Shown here in pieces: positions 35,756 through 44,500 of a stretch of DNA of 64,000 nt. Numbering within the stretch: position 1 is the stretch's first letter; the number at the start of each line of letters is the position of its first letter. Below the pieces are notes generated by a model. The model saw only the letters and a list, made by a program, of their open reading frames with translations, did no database searches and was not told the origin of the DNA. The stretch is taken from NCBI RefSeq assembly GCF_900112365.1, contig NZ_FOLQ01000010.1, positions 124,001 to 188,000 on the forward strand, written 5' to 3'. Source of the stretch: Spirosoma endophyticum. GTDB lineage: Bacteria > Bacteroidota > Bacteroidia > Cytophagales > Spirosomataceae. The position numbers and the translations under genes were made by a program.

Positions 35756-37606
35756 ATGGCAAAAAAAGAAAAACCAAATGCTAATCCCACTGATACTAAG
35801 GAACAAGTAAGCTGGCGCGAACGCTTCGCAGCGCTGGGTAATCTACCTGCTTTTTTCAAATTAGTCTGGGAAGTCTCACCGGGCTTATTCCTCGGCAATG
35901 CAGTCCTGCGCCTGATTCGGGCGGCTATTCCAGCGGCTACACTCTACATTGGTAAACTCATCATTGATCAGGTCGTTGCCCTGTCGAAGAACCAGACAAC
36001 TGATGATACAAATTACATCTGGTGGCTTGTGGCGGCCGAATTTGGCCTTGCCATCCTGTCAACCGGGCTGGGTCGGGCGGTGGCTCTAATGGATGGCCTG
36101 CTCGGCGATTTATTCGCCAATAAAATATCCATTCGGTTGATGGAGCACGCGGCCACGCTCGATCTGGAACAGTTTGAAGACGCTACGTTCTATGACAAAC
36201 TCGAACGGGCCCGGCGTCAGTCGAGTGGCCGAACAGCCTTGCTTTCCGGCGTATTCGGCCAGGTGCAGGAATTGATTTCGGTCGGTTTCCTGGCGGCTGG
36301 TCTGGCCGTGTACAATCCCTGGTTGCTGTTGCTGATCCTGGTCGCTGTAACGCCCTCGTTTATTGGTGACAATTACTTCAATCAACGTAGTTATTCCCTG
36401 TCCCGCTCCTGGACACCCGAACGGCGCGAGCTTGACTACCTGCGGTTTATTGGTGCGAGCGACGAAACGGCGAAAGAAGTCAAGATTTTTGGCTTGTCGG
36501 AATTTCTGATCGATCGATTCAAATCCTTGTCGTGGGAGTACTTTCTTAAGAACCGGGCGTTGGCTATTAGCCGCGCCGGGTGGGGCGTATTATTGACGGC
36601 TCTCGGTACGGCCGGTTATTATGGTGCCTACGTCTGGATTGTGATGCGGGCGGTTAAGGGTCAGATTTCCCTAGGTGATCTAACGTTTCTAGCAGGCTCA
36701 TTCCGGCAGGTGCGCGGTTCACTGGAGGGGATTTTGCTCCAATTCAGCAGCCTGACGCAGGAAGCCATTTATTTACAGGACCTCTTTGATTATTTCGCTA
36801 TTGAGCCATCCATTCACTCACCCGCTACGTCGCGGCCATTTCCACACCCGATCCGCGAAGGCTTTGTGTTTGAGAACGTTGGCTTCAAATACACCAATTC
36901 AGAACGGTGGGCCTTGCGAAACCTTTCGTTTACCCTTCAAGCGGGTGAAAAACTGGCGTTGGTGGGTGAGAACGGTGCTGGAAAAACCACGCTCGTCAAA
37001 CTACTTGCCCGCCTGTATGATCCTGCGGAAGGGCGCATCCTGCTCGATGGGTACGACCTCCGCGAATACGACCTTATGGAGGTTCGGCGCAACATTGGTG
37101 TCATCTTTCAGGATTACACCCGCTTTAAGATGTCAGCGGGTGTGAACATTGCTGTCGGTGATATTGACGAACGTACCAATCAACCACGTATTGAAGCCTC
37201 GGCGCAACGGAGTCTGGCCGATACGGTTATTGCCAAGCTGGAAGGAGGTTATGAGCAACAGCTGGGCCGCTCGTTCGGGAAGGGCGTTGAATTGTCGGGA
37301 GGGGAGTGGCAAAAGGTTGCACTTGGCCGGGCTTACATGCGCGACGCTCAACTTATCATTCTGGACGAACCCACGGCAGCTCTCGACGCCCGCGCCGAGT
37401 ATGAGGTGTTCCAACGTTTCGGCAAACTGACAGACGGAAAATCATCGGTGATTATCTCGCACCGATTCAGTACTGTCCGCATGGCCGACCGGATTCTGGT
37501 GCTGGAAAATGGCACCCTGCTCGAAATTGGAAGTCATTACGAACTGCTGGAGAAAGACGGCCGCTACGCTGAATTGTTCGGCTTGCAGGCCAGGGGGTAT
37601 CAATAA
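35756..37606 (+). CDS. ABC exporter, fused permease and ATPase
   Basis: A 616-residue half-transporter that should dimerise. The membrane domain (about 40-335) has five to six helices; the ATPase (about 368-600) shows Walker A GENGAGKTT at 404-412, the signature LSGGE at 513-517, Walker B LIILDEP at 533-539, and the switch His in ISHRFSTVR. The long soluble loop with TLDLEQFEDATFYDKLERAR is typical of the multidrug-type exporters. There is no peptidase domain or adjacent efflux partner, so the substrate is unknown. Confidence 0.9.
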   Translation: MAKKEKPNANPTDTKEQVSWRERFAALGNLPAFFKLVWEVSPGLFLGNAVLRLIRAAIPAATLYIGKLIIDQVVALSKNQTTDDTNYIWWLVAAEFGLAILSTGLGRAVALMDGLLGDLFANKISIRLMEHAATLDLEQFEDATFYDKLERARRQSSGRTALLSGVFGQVQELISVGFLAAGLAVYNPWLLLLILVAVTPSFIGDNYFNQRSYSLSRSWTPERRELDYLRFIGASDETAKEVKIFGLSEFLIDRFKSLSWEYFLKNRALAISRAGWGVLLTALGTAGYYGAYVWIVMRAVKGQISLGDLTFLAGSFRQVRGSLEGILLQFSSLTQEAIYLQDLFDYFAIEPSIHSPATSRPFPHPIREGFVFENVGFKYTNSERWALRNLSFTLQAGEKLALVGENGAGKTTLVKLLARLYDPAEGRILLDGYDLREYDLMEVRRNIGVIFQDYTRFKMSAGVNIAVGDIDERTNQPRIEASAQRSLADTVIAKLEGGYEQQLGRSFGKGVELSGGEWQKVALGRAYMRDAQLIILDEPTAALDARAEYEVFQRFGKLTDGKSSVIISHRFSTVRMADRILVLENGTLLEIGSHYELLEKDGRYAELFGLQARGYQ

Positions 37607-37691
37607 AAGAGTGTTGGAGATCTACCAATAAGGGGCTAAAACTGAGTAGTATATCAATTGGTTTGTCTTACTGATAAAACAAAGGCTGAGA

Positions 37692-38297
37692 ATGAAAACG
37701 ACCATTATCTTCATTGCCCTACAGGGGTTGGTAATAAGTGCAATGGCTCAGACGCCAACGCTGCCATCACCCGATGTGCAGATAAAAACCGCCGTTCTTG
37801 CCGCGCCAGCCGACAAACGGGACGGGGCCACTGTATATGGATACTCGCCTAAAAATGAATTTGTGGTCTTGAGAAAAGGCACCAACGAACTCATTTGTCT
37901 TACCGACGACCCGGCCCAGAAGGGACTGAGCGTATCGTGTTATCATCGCGATCTGGACCCGTTTATGGAGCGGGGCCGAATCTTGAAAAAGGATGGGAAA
38001 AAAGCCGATGAGATACTAAAAACGCGTGAGCAGGAAGTAAAAGATAAAAAGCTGACGATGCCAGTTCATCCATCAACCTTATTTTCTTATTCAGCTAAAG
38101 ATGAGAATTACAACGCGGCCACTGGCGAGGTAAAAGATGGCTATCTGCGCTACGTTGTGTATATTCCGTATGCTACCGCCGAAAGTACCGGACTTCCCCT
38201 AAAACCTGAAGCGCCGGGAATGCCCTGGATTATGGACCCTGGTACGCACCGGGCCCACATCATGATCAATCCGCCGGTTTCAACAACAGCACACTGA
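37692..38297 (+). CDS. secreted protein of unknown function
   Basis: I do not recognise the family. The 201-residue protein has a signal peptide (about 1-19, ending AMAQ). The mature part holds VQIKTAVLAAPADKRDGATVYGY, LRKGTNELICLTDDPAQKGLSVSCYHRDLDPFM with two cysteines that could form a disulfide, a charged helix (RILKKDGKKADEILKTREQEVKDKK), and a C-terminal GMPWIMDPGTHRAHIMINPP. No hydrolase motif is evident. It follows the ABC exporter by 85 bases and ends two bases before a 32-bp perfect inverted repeat. Confidence 0.7.
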   Translation: MKTTIIFIALQGLVISAMAQTPTLPSPDVQIKTAVLAAPADKRDGATVYGYSPKNEFVVLRKGTNELICLTDDPAQKGLSVSCYHRDLDPFMERGRILKKDGKKADEILKTREQEVKDKKLTMPVHPSTLFSYSAKDENYNAATGEVKDGYLRYVVYIPYATAESTGLPLKPEAPGMPWIMDPGTHRAHIMINPPVSTTAH

Positions 38298-38299
38298 TA

Positions 38300-38377
38300 T
38301 TCATGAAAACACCGGGTTAAAACCCGGCGCAATGCATTTATCACCTGCGCCGGGTTTTAACCCGGTGTTTTCATGAA
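38300..38377. repeat. 32-bp perfect inverted repeat, CGGGTTTTAAC class
   Basis: Arms 38300-38331 and 38346-38377 are perfectly complementary (32 bp) with a 14-nt loop. Each arm contains a nested palindrome (ACCGGGTTAAAACCCGG). It starts two bases after one stop codon and ends seven bases before the other, so it occupies nearly the whole gap between two convergent genes. Confidence 0.92.
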
Positions 38378-38384
38378 TAGAGTA

Positions 38385-39593
38385 TCAGAACAGCTTGACG
38401 ATTCGCGCTAATCCTGATGAAATAAGTAAGATTATGCCTACGAATGCCAGTCCATAATAAAGCCCAAATGCTTCGGCCACGAACCCAATTACGGGTGGGC
38501 CAGCCAGAAATCCGATGAAACTGAACGTCGCAAACGTAGCCAGACCAGCCGCTGGCGGAATGCCCGGCACGCGCATGGAGGCTGCATAAAGAATAGGTGC
38601 CCCAAGGGAACATCCTGCTCCCAGCAAAGCAAAACCTAATAAAGCTGTCGATGGATATGGGAAAGCAATAGCGAAAAACAGGCCTGCTGCCGCCAAAAGC
38701 CCACCAAACTGAAGCCAGCGTTTTGGACCAATTTTAGGAATAATGGCATCACCAAGGAAACGGAAACCTGTCATTGTCAGTGAAAAAGCGCCAAAACCCA
38801 GGGCAGCAATCTGACTACTGGCGCCAAGCGTTTCGCGGAGGTAAACAGCACTCCAGTCGAAAGCCGCGCCCTCGCCCATGGCCACCGCTAAGCCAATAAA
38901 AATCATCAGCAACAAATCCAGGTTAGGCCGAACAAACGATGACCCGGCTTTTTCGCCCGACTCCGTCCGGCTACTTGATGGAACAGTACTCAGAATAGGC
39001 TGAAGCAGGAACGTAATAAGTAATACTAAACCGGTCATGATGGCCATGTGTACCGGTGGTGCTACGTGTAAGGCAATGACCGCTCCAGCAATACCCGACC
39101 CGAGGAGGCCACCTACACTCCACATGCCATGACATGACGACATAATAACGATGCCTTGTGTACGCTCAACATTTGTGGCCGTGGTGTTCATGGCTACGTT
39201 AATAAGGGCGCTTGCGAGTCCTACCAGGAAAAGTCCAAAAGCCAGTATGCCCGTGTTAGGCGCGTTTATGGGGATACAAATCGCTATAGCTAGCCCTATA
39301 GCCGCCCAGAAACACGTTCGTGCTTCTCCGAGTTTAGCGATAATCCAGCCCGTCAACGGGTTCATGATCAACAGCCCGATTGGTAGAGCAAAAAGCGTTA
39401 AACCGAGCTCAGCATCAGAGAGATGCAAATTTTCTTTTACGTGTGGGATATGCGCAACCCAGCTTCCAAAAAGGATGCTGTCCGACGCAAATACTAACCC
39501 GATGGCCAAAGCCTGCCGATTTAGAAAAAACGTCAGCAGATTTTGTACGAAGAGGTTACGATGTGGTTTATTCAAAGATGCAGTTGTATTCAT
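38385..39593 (-). CDS. MFS transporter
   Basis: A 402-residue major facilitator with about 12 membrane segments, of the group with DSILFGSWVAHIPHVKENLHLSDAELGLTLFALPIG at the N-terminus and LGEARTCFWAAIG as the 2-3 loop region. Similar proteins are annotated as sugar or drug MFS carriers of the FucP/YbjJ-like kind; the substrate cannot be told. The start codon at 39593 lies only five bases from the terminator hairpin of msrA (39599-39628), leaving almost no leader for an independent ribosome site. Confidence 0.85.
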   Translation of the reverse strand: MNTTASLNKPHRNLFVQNLLTFFLNRQALAIGLVFASDSILFGSWVAHIPHVKENLHLSDAELGLTLFALPIGLLIMNPLTGWIIAKLGEARTCFWAAIGLAIAICIPINAPNTGILAFGLFLVGLASALINVAMNTTATNVERTQGIVIMSSCHGMWSVGGLLGSGIAGAVIALHVAPPVHMAIMTGLVLLITFLLQPILSTVPSSSRTESGEKAGSSFVRPNLDLLLMIFIGLAVAMGEGAAFDWSAVYLRETLGASSQIAALGFGAFSLTMTGFRFLGDAIIPKIGPKRWLQFGGLLAAAGLFFAIAFPYPSTALLGFALLGAGCSLGAPILYAASMRVPGIPPAAGLATFATFSFIGFLAGPPVIGFVAEAFGLYYGLAFVGIILLISSGLARIVKLF

Positions 39594-39598
39594 AATGC

Positions 39599-39628
39599 AA
39601 AAATAGCCGGTTTGAGCCGGCTATTTTT
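39599..39628 (-). terminator. terminator of msrA abutting the MFS start codon
   Basis: A perfect 12-bp stem AAAAATAGCCGG / CCGGCTATTTTT with a 6-nt loop. On the minus strand it lies 51 bases after the msrA stop and its T-run ends five bases before the MFS ATG at 39593. Confidence 0.85.
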
Positions 39629-39679
39629 AACAATCTATTGTCCGTTACTAATGCTACATTAACTTATTAAGAGCAACAT

Positions 39680-40342
39680 CTATTGATCCATTGTTAACGC
39701 TGTATTGTTTTTTAGATGACCAGCCATTGCTTTACGTAGTTTTTCAACCTTGGGCAGGGATACTCCCTGGATGTAAGGCTGATTGGGATGCTGGGCAAAG
39801 TAGTTTTGGTGGTAGGTTTCTGCCGGGTAGAAAACCGTGAGAGGAGTCACTTCCGTCACGACCCGATTGGCATAGTGCTTCGATTCATTGGTGCGCTTGA
39901 TAGCCGCCAGGATTTCAGCCTTTTCTTCGGGAGTTCGATAAAAAGCGATCGACCGGTAATCACGGCCAACATCCGGCCCCTGCCGATTAAGCGTCGTAGG
40001 ATCATGCCCCGCAAAGAAAGCATCCAGTAGTTGTGCATACGTAATAACCTTAGGGTCGTAGTACACCTGTACTGATTCGGCATGGCCGGTTTCGTCGGTG
40101 CTAACTTGCTCATAGGTTGGGTTTTTGGTCGTGCCACCGGCATAGCCCGAAATCACTTCCCGAACCCCTTTAAGTTGGTTCATGCCCTCGTCCAGTGCCC
40201 AGAAACACCCCCCGGCAAACGTAGCGACAGCTTCGCCCGGCTTAAGCGCTGGAAGTTTAGCAAATGAATAGTCTTTCGACTGGCCTTGTGCGCAGCTTAC
40301 CAGCAAGAGCAAGCTCAGCACATATAAATGAATTTGTTTCAT
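39680..40342 (-). CDS. msrA: peptide methionine-S-sulfoxide reductase, exported lipoprotein form
   Basis: Repairs S-oxidised methionine. The 220-residue protein begins with a lipoprotein-like signal (LLLLVSC, Cys17), then the MsrA domain with the catalytic GGCFW (Cys46), GYAGGTTKNPTYEQVSTDETGHAE, YDPKVITY and DVGRDYRSIAFY. Localisation is probably periplasmic or membrane-bound, protecting envelope proteins. No MsrB is adjacent. A strong terminator follows, touching the next gene. Confidence 0.93.
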   Translation of the reverse strand: MKQIHLYVLSLLLLVSCAQGQSKDYSFAKLPALKPGEAVATFAGGCFWALDEGMNQLKGVREVISGYAGGTTKNPTYEQVSTDETGHAESVQVYYDPKVITYAQLLDAFFAGHDPTTLNRQGPDVGRDYRSIAFYRTPEEKAEILAAIKRTNESKHYANRVVTEVTPLTVFYPAETYHQNYFAQHPNQPYIQGVSLPKVEKLRKAMAGHLKNNTALTMDQ

Positions 40343-40414
40343 GCCGTTTTATGATCGTATTATGTTGGTATATAAACGAATAAAAATCATTTGCGGTTTC
40401 TTTTGTCGTATAAA

Positions 40415-40473
40415 GTAACGCGGGTGGAAATCCGCACGTTATTGCTGTCAAGGCGGGTTTTTACCCCCGTTAC
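40415..40473. repeat. 21-bp inverted repeat, CGGGTTTTTACCC class, before the AraC gene
   Basis: Arms 40415-40435 and 40453-40473 pair over 21 bp with one mismatch and three G-U pairs; the loop is 17 nt. It ends nine bases before the AraC-family start codon (40483). Wording is shared with the repeats at 15794-15853 and 38300-38377. Confidence 0.8.
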
Positions 40474-40482
40474 CACCTTAAC

Positions 40483-41349
40483 ATGAAACTTCAGTTTGAG
40501 AAGATAGAACCCGAAGCGGGTAGTTCATTTCGGGTCATTCACCACACCGAGGTTGACGCCTGCGGGGTGTATTGGCACTACCATCCTGAATACGAAATTG
40601 TGTATATACCCATCGGCGAAGGGCAACGACGCATTGGCACAAACGTATCGCGTTACGAAGCAGGCGAACTGATATTTGTTGGCCCAAACCTGCCTCACCT
40701 CAATTATAGTTACGGCAAGCAGGGTGATCATGAGGAAATTGTGGTGCAGATGCGTGAAGATTTTATGGGTGAAGCGTTTTTACAAACACCAGAGCTACAA
40801 ACCGTTCGACGTTTGTTTGATCGGGCGCACACTGGGTTGATTTTCGGTCCTGATGCCAAACAACAAGTGGGTCCCTGGCTATCACAGATGGCCACACAAA
40901 CGCCATTTGAGCGATTTCTGATGCTGCTACGTGTTTTACAGTTACTGGCTGAAACGTCTGATGTGCAGCCACTCCATGCCGATGGCGTTCGGTTCGATCT
41001 CAACCCTAAAGAGCAGGAACGTATTAATCGAGTTTGTCAGTACGTTGAACAGCATTATGCCAAACCGGTTGACATTCATGCGATTGCCGATCTCGCCAGC
41101 CTGACCGTTCCGGCTTTTTGCCGATATTTTAAGCGAATGACTCACCAAACCTACACGGATTTTGTGAATGAATACCGGGTAAATCAGGCCCGCCGGATGC
41201 TCCACTCCGCCCGAACTATAGCCGATGTGGGCTTTGCCGTTGGGTTCAATAATCTTTCACACTTCAACAAAACCTTTCGGGCCGTAACGGGCCAAACGCC
41301 CAGTGCGTATCGGAAAGCGCTGGTAGGGGGAATGGTGGCTACTCCGTAA
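40483..41349 (+). CDS. AraC family transcriptional regulator
   Basis: A 288-residue DNA-binding regulator. The N-terminal cupin (about 18-95) has HYHPEYEIVYIPIGEGQRRIG and FVGPNLPHLNYS, as in sugar-responsive AraC proteins. The C-terminal double helix-turn-helix (about 180-280) has AIADLASLTVPAFCRYFKRMTHQTYTDF, RVNQARRMLHS and DVGFAVGFNNLSHFNKTFRAVTGQTPSAYRK. The inducer is unknown; msrA and MFS lie on the other side of a divergent gap and are possible targets. Confidence 0.9.
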   Translation: MKLQFEKIEPEAGSSFRVIHHTEVDACGVYWHYHPEYEIVYIPIGEGQRRIGTNVSRYEAGELIFVGPNLPHLNYSYGKQGDHEEIVVQMREDFMGEAFLQTPELQTVRRLFDRAHTGLIFGPDAKQQVGPWLSQMATQTPFERFLMLLRVLQLLAETSDVQPLHADGVRFDLNPKEQERINRVCQYVEQHYAKPVDIHAIADLASLTVPAFCRYFKRMTHQTYTDFVNEYRVNQARRMLHSARTIADVGFAVGFNNLSHFNKTFRAVTGQTPSAYRKALVGGMVATP

Positions 41350-41381
41350 GCTACCTGATTTACTGGTTCCCCGAAAACAAA

Positions 41382-41406
41382 AAGCCCGACCGAATCGGCC
41401 GGGCTT
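41382..41406. terminator. bidirectional terminator between AraC and fasciclin genes
   Basis: AAGCCCGACCG pairs with CGGCCGGGCTT (one A-C mismatch) around a 3-nt-loop tip. It lies 33 bases after the AraC stop and 21 bases after the convergent fasciclin stop. The flanking A-run gives a U-tract on the minus strand. Confidence 0.8.
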
Positions 41407-41426
41407 CACTATTGGATAGAAACGGA

Positions 41427-41981
41427 CTACTGTGGCATCAGCACAGTATCGATTACGTGAATCACGCCGTTGGACTGATTCACGTCAGGAATTGTAACAG
41501 TGGCTACGCCACCCTTCGCATCCGTCAATTCTATTTTTTTGCCTTTCTGCATGGCCGTCAAAGTACCACCAGATGCAGTTTTCAGTGTCGCTTTGCCACC
41601 ACCATCCGCAATGGCTTTCATCAGGTCGGTCGCGCTCATTTTGCCCGGCACTACGTGGTAGGTCAGAATACCCGTCAGCGTTTCTTTATTTTCGGGTTTC
41701 ACCAACGTTTCAACAGTGCCCTTTGGTAGTTTATCAAATGCTTTGTTTGTGGGAGCAAATACGGTGAATGGACCCGGTCCTGACAGCGTTTCGACTAAAC
41801 CTGCCGCTTTCACAGCCGCAACCAACGTAGTATGATCTTTCGAGTTTACTGCATTCTCAATGATATTTTTTGAAGGGTACATTGGAGCACCACCCACGGT
41901 AACGGTTTTTTCCTGAGCAAAGGAAACCTGGCTCAGCGCCAATAACGCACCTATAACTAATGTGACTTTAAGCGTCTTCAT
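41427..41981 (-). CDS. secreted fasciclin (FAS1) domain protein
   Basis: A 184-residue protein with a signal peptide (about 1-22, ending SFAQ) and one FAS1 domain. Family marks are TLVAAVKAAGLVETLSGPGPFTVFAPTNKAFDKLP, LTGILTYHVVPGK and a C-terminal NGVIHVIDTVLMP. Such proteins sit in the envelope and take part in adhesion or cell-surface interactions. It is a single gene ending at a shared terminator; the 517-base upstream gap holds an additional leftward terminator at 42151-42177. Confidence 0.92.
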   Translation of the reverse strand: MKTLKVTLVIGALLALSQVSFAQEKTVTVGGAPMYPSKNIIENAVNSKDHTTLVAAVKAAGLVETLSGPGPFTVFAPTNKAFDKLPKGTVETLVKPENKETLTGILTYHVVPGKMSATDLMKAIADGGGKATLKTASGGTLTAMQKGKKIELTDAKGGVATVTIPDVNQSNGVIHVIDTVLMPQ

Positions 41982-42498
41982 GTCGTTGTTCTTTGAAATT
42001 TTTAGAATGTGAAATGGTGTCGATCAACGTGAAGACTTACGGCAGAGTGATAAGGTTTGGATTTAACTAACCCACAAATAATTTATAATTAGCTGGTTGT
42101 TAGATTGTTGCCTATATTTCTTTTAAGGAGAAATACGGTAAATACCCAAAAAAGACCGCCGGACGAATGCCCGGCGGAATTGATCCTTTAGAAGGTGAGG
42201 TGGACGAAGAAGTGGATAGAACCAACAGGTCAAAGTTCATAAAGATTGAGTCAATACTGTACGGGAGATTCACCCGAAAAGGACCGGGGAAAATACGGTA
42301 TTGTACACCCTGTATTTCCCGTATTTAATTGGCTTGATGCCCTTTTTAGATAGAAACTACTTTTGTAATTTACTGACAATCAATTGTATATTGTTTTTTT
42401 AGGGGCTTTGCTACTACAGGTATTGATTTACACTATTGTGAAAACTGACTGAAACGAGTACGTTCGTTCCCTCATCTTTTACCATAAACACTACCATC
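41982..42498. other. 517-nt intergenic region
   Basis: No convincing protein gene was found. It contains a leftward intrinsic terminator (42151-42177), two copies of AAATACGGTA (42131-42140 and 42291-42300), and an imperfect hairpin about 42284-42321. The terminator implies that a leftward RNA starts somewhere between about 42180 and 42480. Confidence 0.5.
42151..42177 (-). terminator. orphan leftward intrinsic terminator
   Basis: CCGCCGG (42156-42162) pairs with CCGGCGG (42171-42177), 7 bp all G-C, 8-nt loop. Reading the minus strand, the stem is followed by TCTTTTTTGGG, a good U-tract. No leftward gene precedes it; the region to its right is non-coding. Confidence 0.7.
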
Positions 42499-42876
42499 AT
42501 GAACCCTACAGATCCATCCACACACGGTAAGCCAATTGATGAAGCGTGGTACAGAAAAATTCGTCAGAAATACAAAGAAAGAGTGGCTAACCCGGTAGGG
42601 GTTGATCCAAAAGAGGAACCGGATGGGATTATTTTTTCCGTTACAGAAATTAATGCCTTGCTCAGCCAGAAGCCTGACGAAATCGTTGTTTACTTTGGCG
42701 TTGTAAAGACAGTGGATAGCGAGAAAAAAGAGTATGACCGATTGACAGCTATACTGGTTGGACGAAAGGGTGGAAAAGACCAGCTTCCATCCGTCGATCC
42801 TGCGTTCAGACTTCTTGAGAATGGCACCCAGTGTTGTCCACCCAAAGAGGATCTTATTTTCGTTCCTGAAGCGTAA
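42499..42876 (+). CDS. small cytosolic protein of unknown function
   Basis: I do not recognise the family. The 125-residue protein is soluble and charged. It has a helical N-terminus (PIDEAWYRKIRQKYKERVANP), then alternating strands (GIIFSVTEINALLSQ, DEIVVYFGVVKTV, RLTAILVGRKGGK) and a C-terminal ENGTQCCPPKEDLIFVP with adjacent cysteines and prolines, a possible metal or turn motif. It precedes a membrane protein, a histidine kinase and a response regulator in the same direction, with 65 bases to the next gene, so a link to that signalling set is possible. Confidence 0.65.
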   Translation: MNPTDPSTHGKPIDEAWYRKIRQKYKERVANPVGVDPKEEPDGIIFSVTEINALLSQKPDEIVVYFGVVKTVDSEKKEYDRLTAILVGRKGGKDQLPSVDPAFRLLENGTQCCPPKEDLIFVPEA

Positions 42877-42941
42877 TTTTATTGCACTAATTTTGAGCCT
42901 GTAAACGATGCGTTTGCAGGCTTCATATTATAAAAGCTACT

Positions 42942-43583
42942 ATGCTTTTAAACCTATATTTAGCTGTACTTACGGGGTGTTTGTTGTATGCACTCTGGCA
43001 CCGGCGCGCTCTAAATGGCTCTTTTAAATGGTTATTTGCTTTAATTTGCATTACCTGGATCGTTGAAGCAATAGGCTATTGGGGACTCGTTACCGGACGT
43101 AACAGTAATATAGTGTTTCATATTTTTCAGCCGACCGAATATGCCTTGCTGGCAAGTTTTTTTGCCAGCTATTTTGCAACGACACGTATTACGCAACTGG
43201 CACACGTTTCAATTATTTCGTTTGCTATTTTTTGCCTTATCGACGCGTTATTTATTGAAAAGATTAATGCAATAAATTCACTTAGTTTTAGCGTAGAAGC
43301 TATTCTGTTAATACTTTGGTCGGCTTATTATTTCTATGACTTATATAAGCAGGACGAGGTACTACACATCAGACAATTACCGGAGTTCTGGGTTTGTACC
43401 GGCATCCTTTTTTTTCAGACAGGTGCGTTTTTCCTGATGGGACTGCTGAATTACCTGGCAAGAACATCGCCTGACGTAGTGACGAAATTATATAACATAA
43501 ATCATCTTTTAAATATTCTTCTGTATAGTCTTTATACAATTGGATTTGTATGCAAAGTGGGACAGAAGGAATCGTTATTATAG
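42942..43583 (+). CDS. multi-spanning membrane protein, probable sensor partner of the downstream kinase
   Basis: A 213-residue hydrophobic protein with about seven predicted membrane helices and short loops. Conserved-looking polar residues lie in HIFQPTEYALLASFFASYF and LPEFWVCTGILFFQTGAFF. I do not recognise a named family. Its last 34 bases overlap the start of the kinase gene in another frame, implying translational coupling and a common job, most simply ligand or membrane-state sensing for a kinase that itself has only one membrane helix. Confidence 0.7.
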   Translation: MLLNLYLAVLTGCLLYALWHRRALNGSFKWLFALICITWIVEAIGYWGLVTGRNSNIVFHIFQPTEYALLASFFASYFATTRITQLAHVSIISFAIFCLIDALFIEKINAINSLSFSVEAILLILWSAYYFYDLYKQDEVLHIRQLPEFWVCTGILFFQTGAFFLMGLLNYLARTSPDVVTKLYNINHLLNILLYSLYTIGFVCKVGQKESLL

Positions 43584-44350
43584 TTGTAGCCGGGACGATG
43601 CTTATGCTGCTTCTGGCCACTTTTGTGGCTTCTTTCTTCTTTTTACACCAAAGGCGAATTTTGAAGCACAAGCAGGAGTTAGTTAGTGTAGCTGAAACGT
43701 TTCAACGCGAACTTCTTCAGGCCCAGATCGAAATCCAGAATCATACCCTTCAGCAGATCGCCCAGGAGCTCCATGATAACATCGGCCAGTTGCTCACTGT
43801 AGTCATCATGCGGCTAAACTCGCTCGAAGACGAAATTGAGCAATCAACTACCCAGCAGTCAGTTAAGCAAACCCGTGATTTGGTTAGAACCGTCATTACC
43901 GATATTCGATCATTATCTAAAACCCTTGATCACGAAACGGTTGAGCGCTTCGGTCTTTTACCCAGCCTCACGCTCGAACTGGAACGTATTCAGCGGGCAG
44001 GTCGTATTCAGACTCAGCTTGTTACGTCTGGCGACGTGTATTCACTTGGCGAACAGCCCGAAATTGTACTGCTACGTATGGCGCAGGAGTCAATTAACAA
44101 CGCCTTGAAACATGCTAATGCCCATAATCTGACGGTTTCGGCTGACTACAATCCCGACATTTTCACGCTCATAATCGCCGATGATGGGAAGGGTTTTAGT
44201 GTCGATGAAGTAATGACCCGAAAACTGGATCAGGCTGGAGCCGGGCTGAATAATCTCAGCCGTCGAAGTGGCTTACTGGGAGGAACATGTACTGTAATGA
44301 GTCGACCGAGCGAAGGAACACGTATTAACATTCAGATTCCACGTAACTAA
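43550..44350 (+). CDS. NarL/DesK-type sensor histidine kinase (HisKA_3)
   Basis: A 266-residue kinase with one N-terminal membrane helix (about 8-32), a coiled-coil stretch (about 34-66), the HisKA_3 phospho-acceptor His75 in QELHDNIGQLL, and a HATPase with NNALKHANAHNL and IIADDGKGF plus GAGLNNLSRR. No sensor domain is present. The start at 43550, inside the previous gene, is needed to keep the membrane helix; the next ATG would cut it. Its partner is presumably the LuxR-type regulator starting 150 bases downstream. Confidence 0.9.
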   Translation: MQSGTEGIVIIVVAGTMLMLLLATFVASFFFLHQRRILKHKQELVSVAETFQRELLQAQIEIQNHTLQQIAQELHDNIGQLLTVVIMRLNSLEDEIEQSTTQQSVKQTRDLVRTVITDIRSLSKTLDHETVERFGLLPSLTLELERIQRAGRIQTQLVTSGDVYSLGEQPEIVLLRMAQESINNALKHANAHNLTVSADYNPDIFTLIIADDGKGFSVDEVMTRKLDQAGAGLNNLSRRSGLLGGTCTVMSRPSEGTRINIQIPRN

Positions 44351-44500
44351 ATCATCAAAAAAGGACTCCATTTGGCTGGTAAAGCAACAAAGAGTATCAA
44401 TAAAAGAGTAGACCATTCGAAAATACCCCAATGGAGGTATTGTGTTTAGCCAGGCAACTCCCTACTTTTCGGGGAGTAAATATGCTTAAGCACCTTCCTC

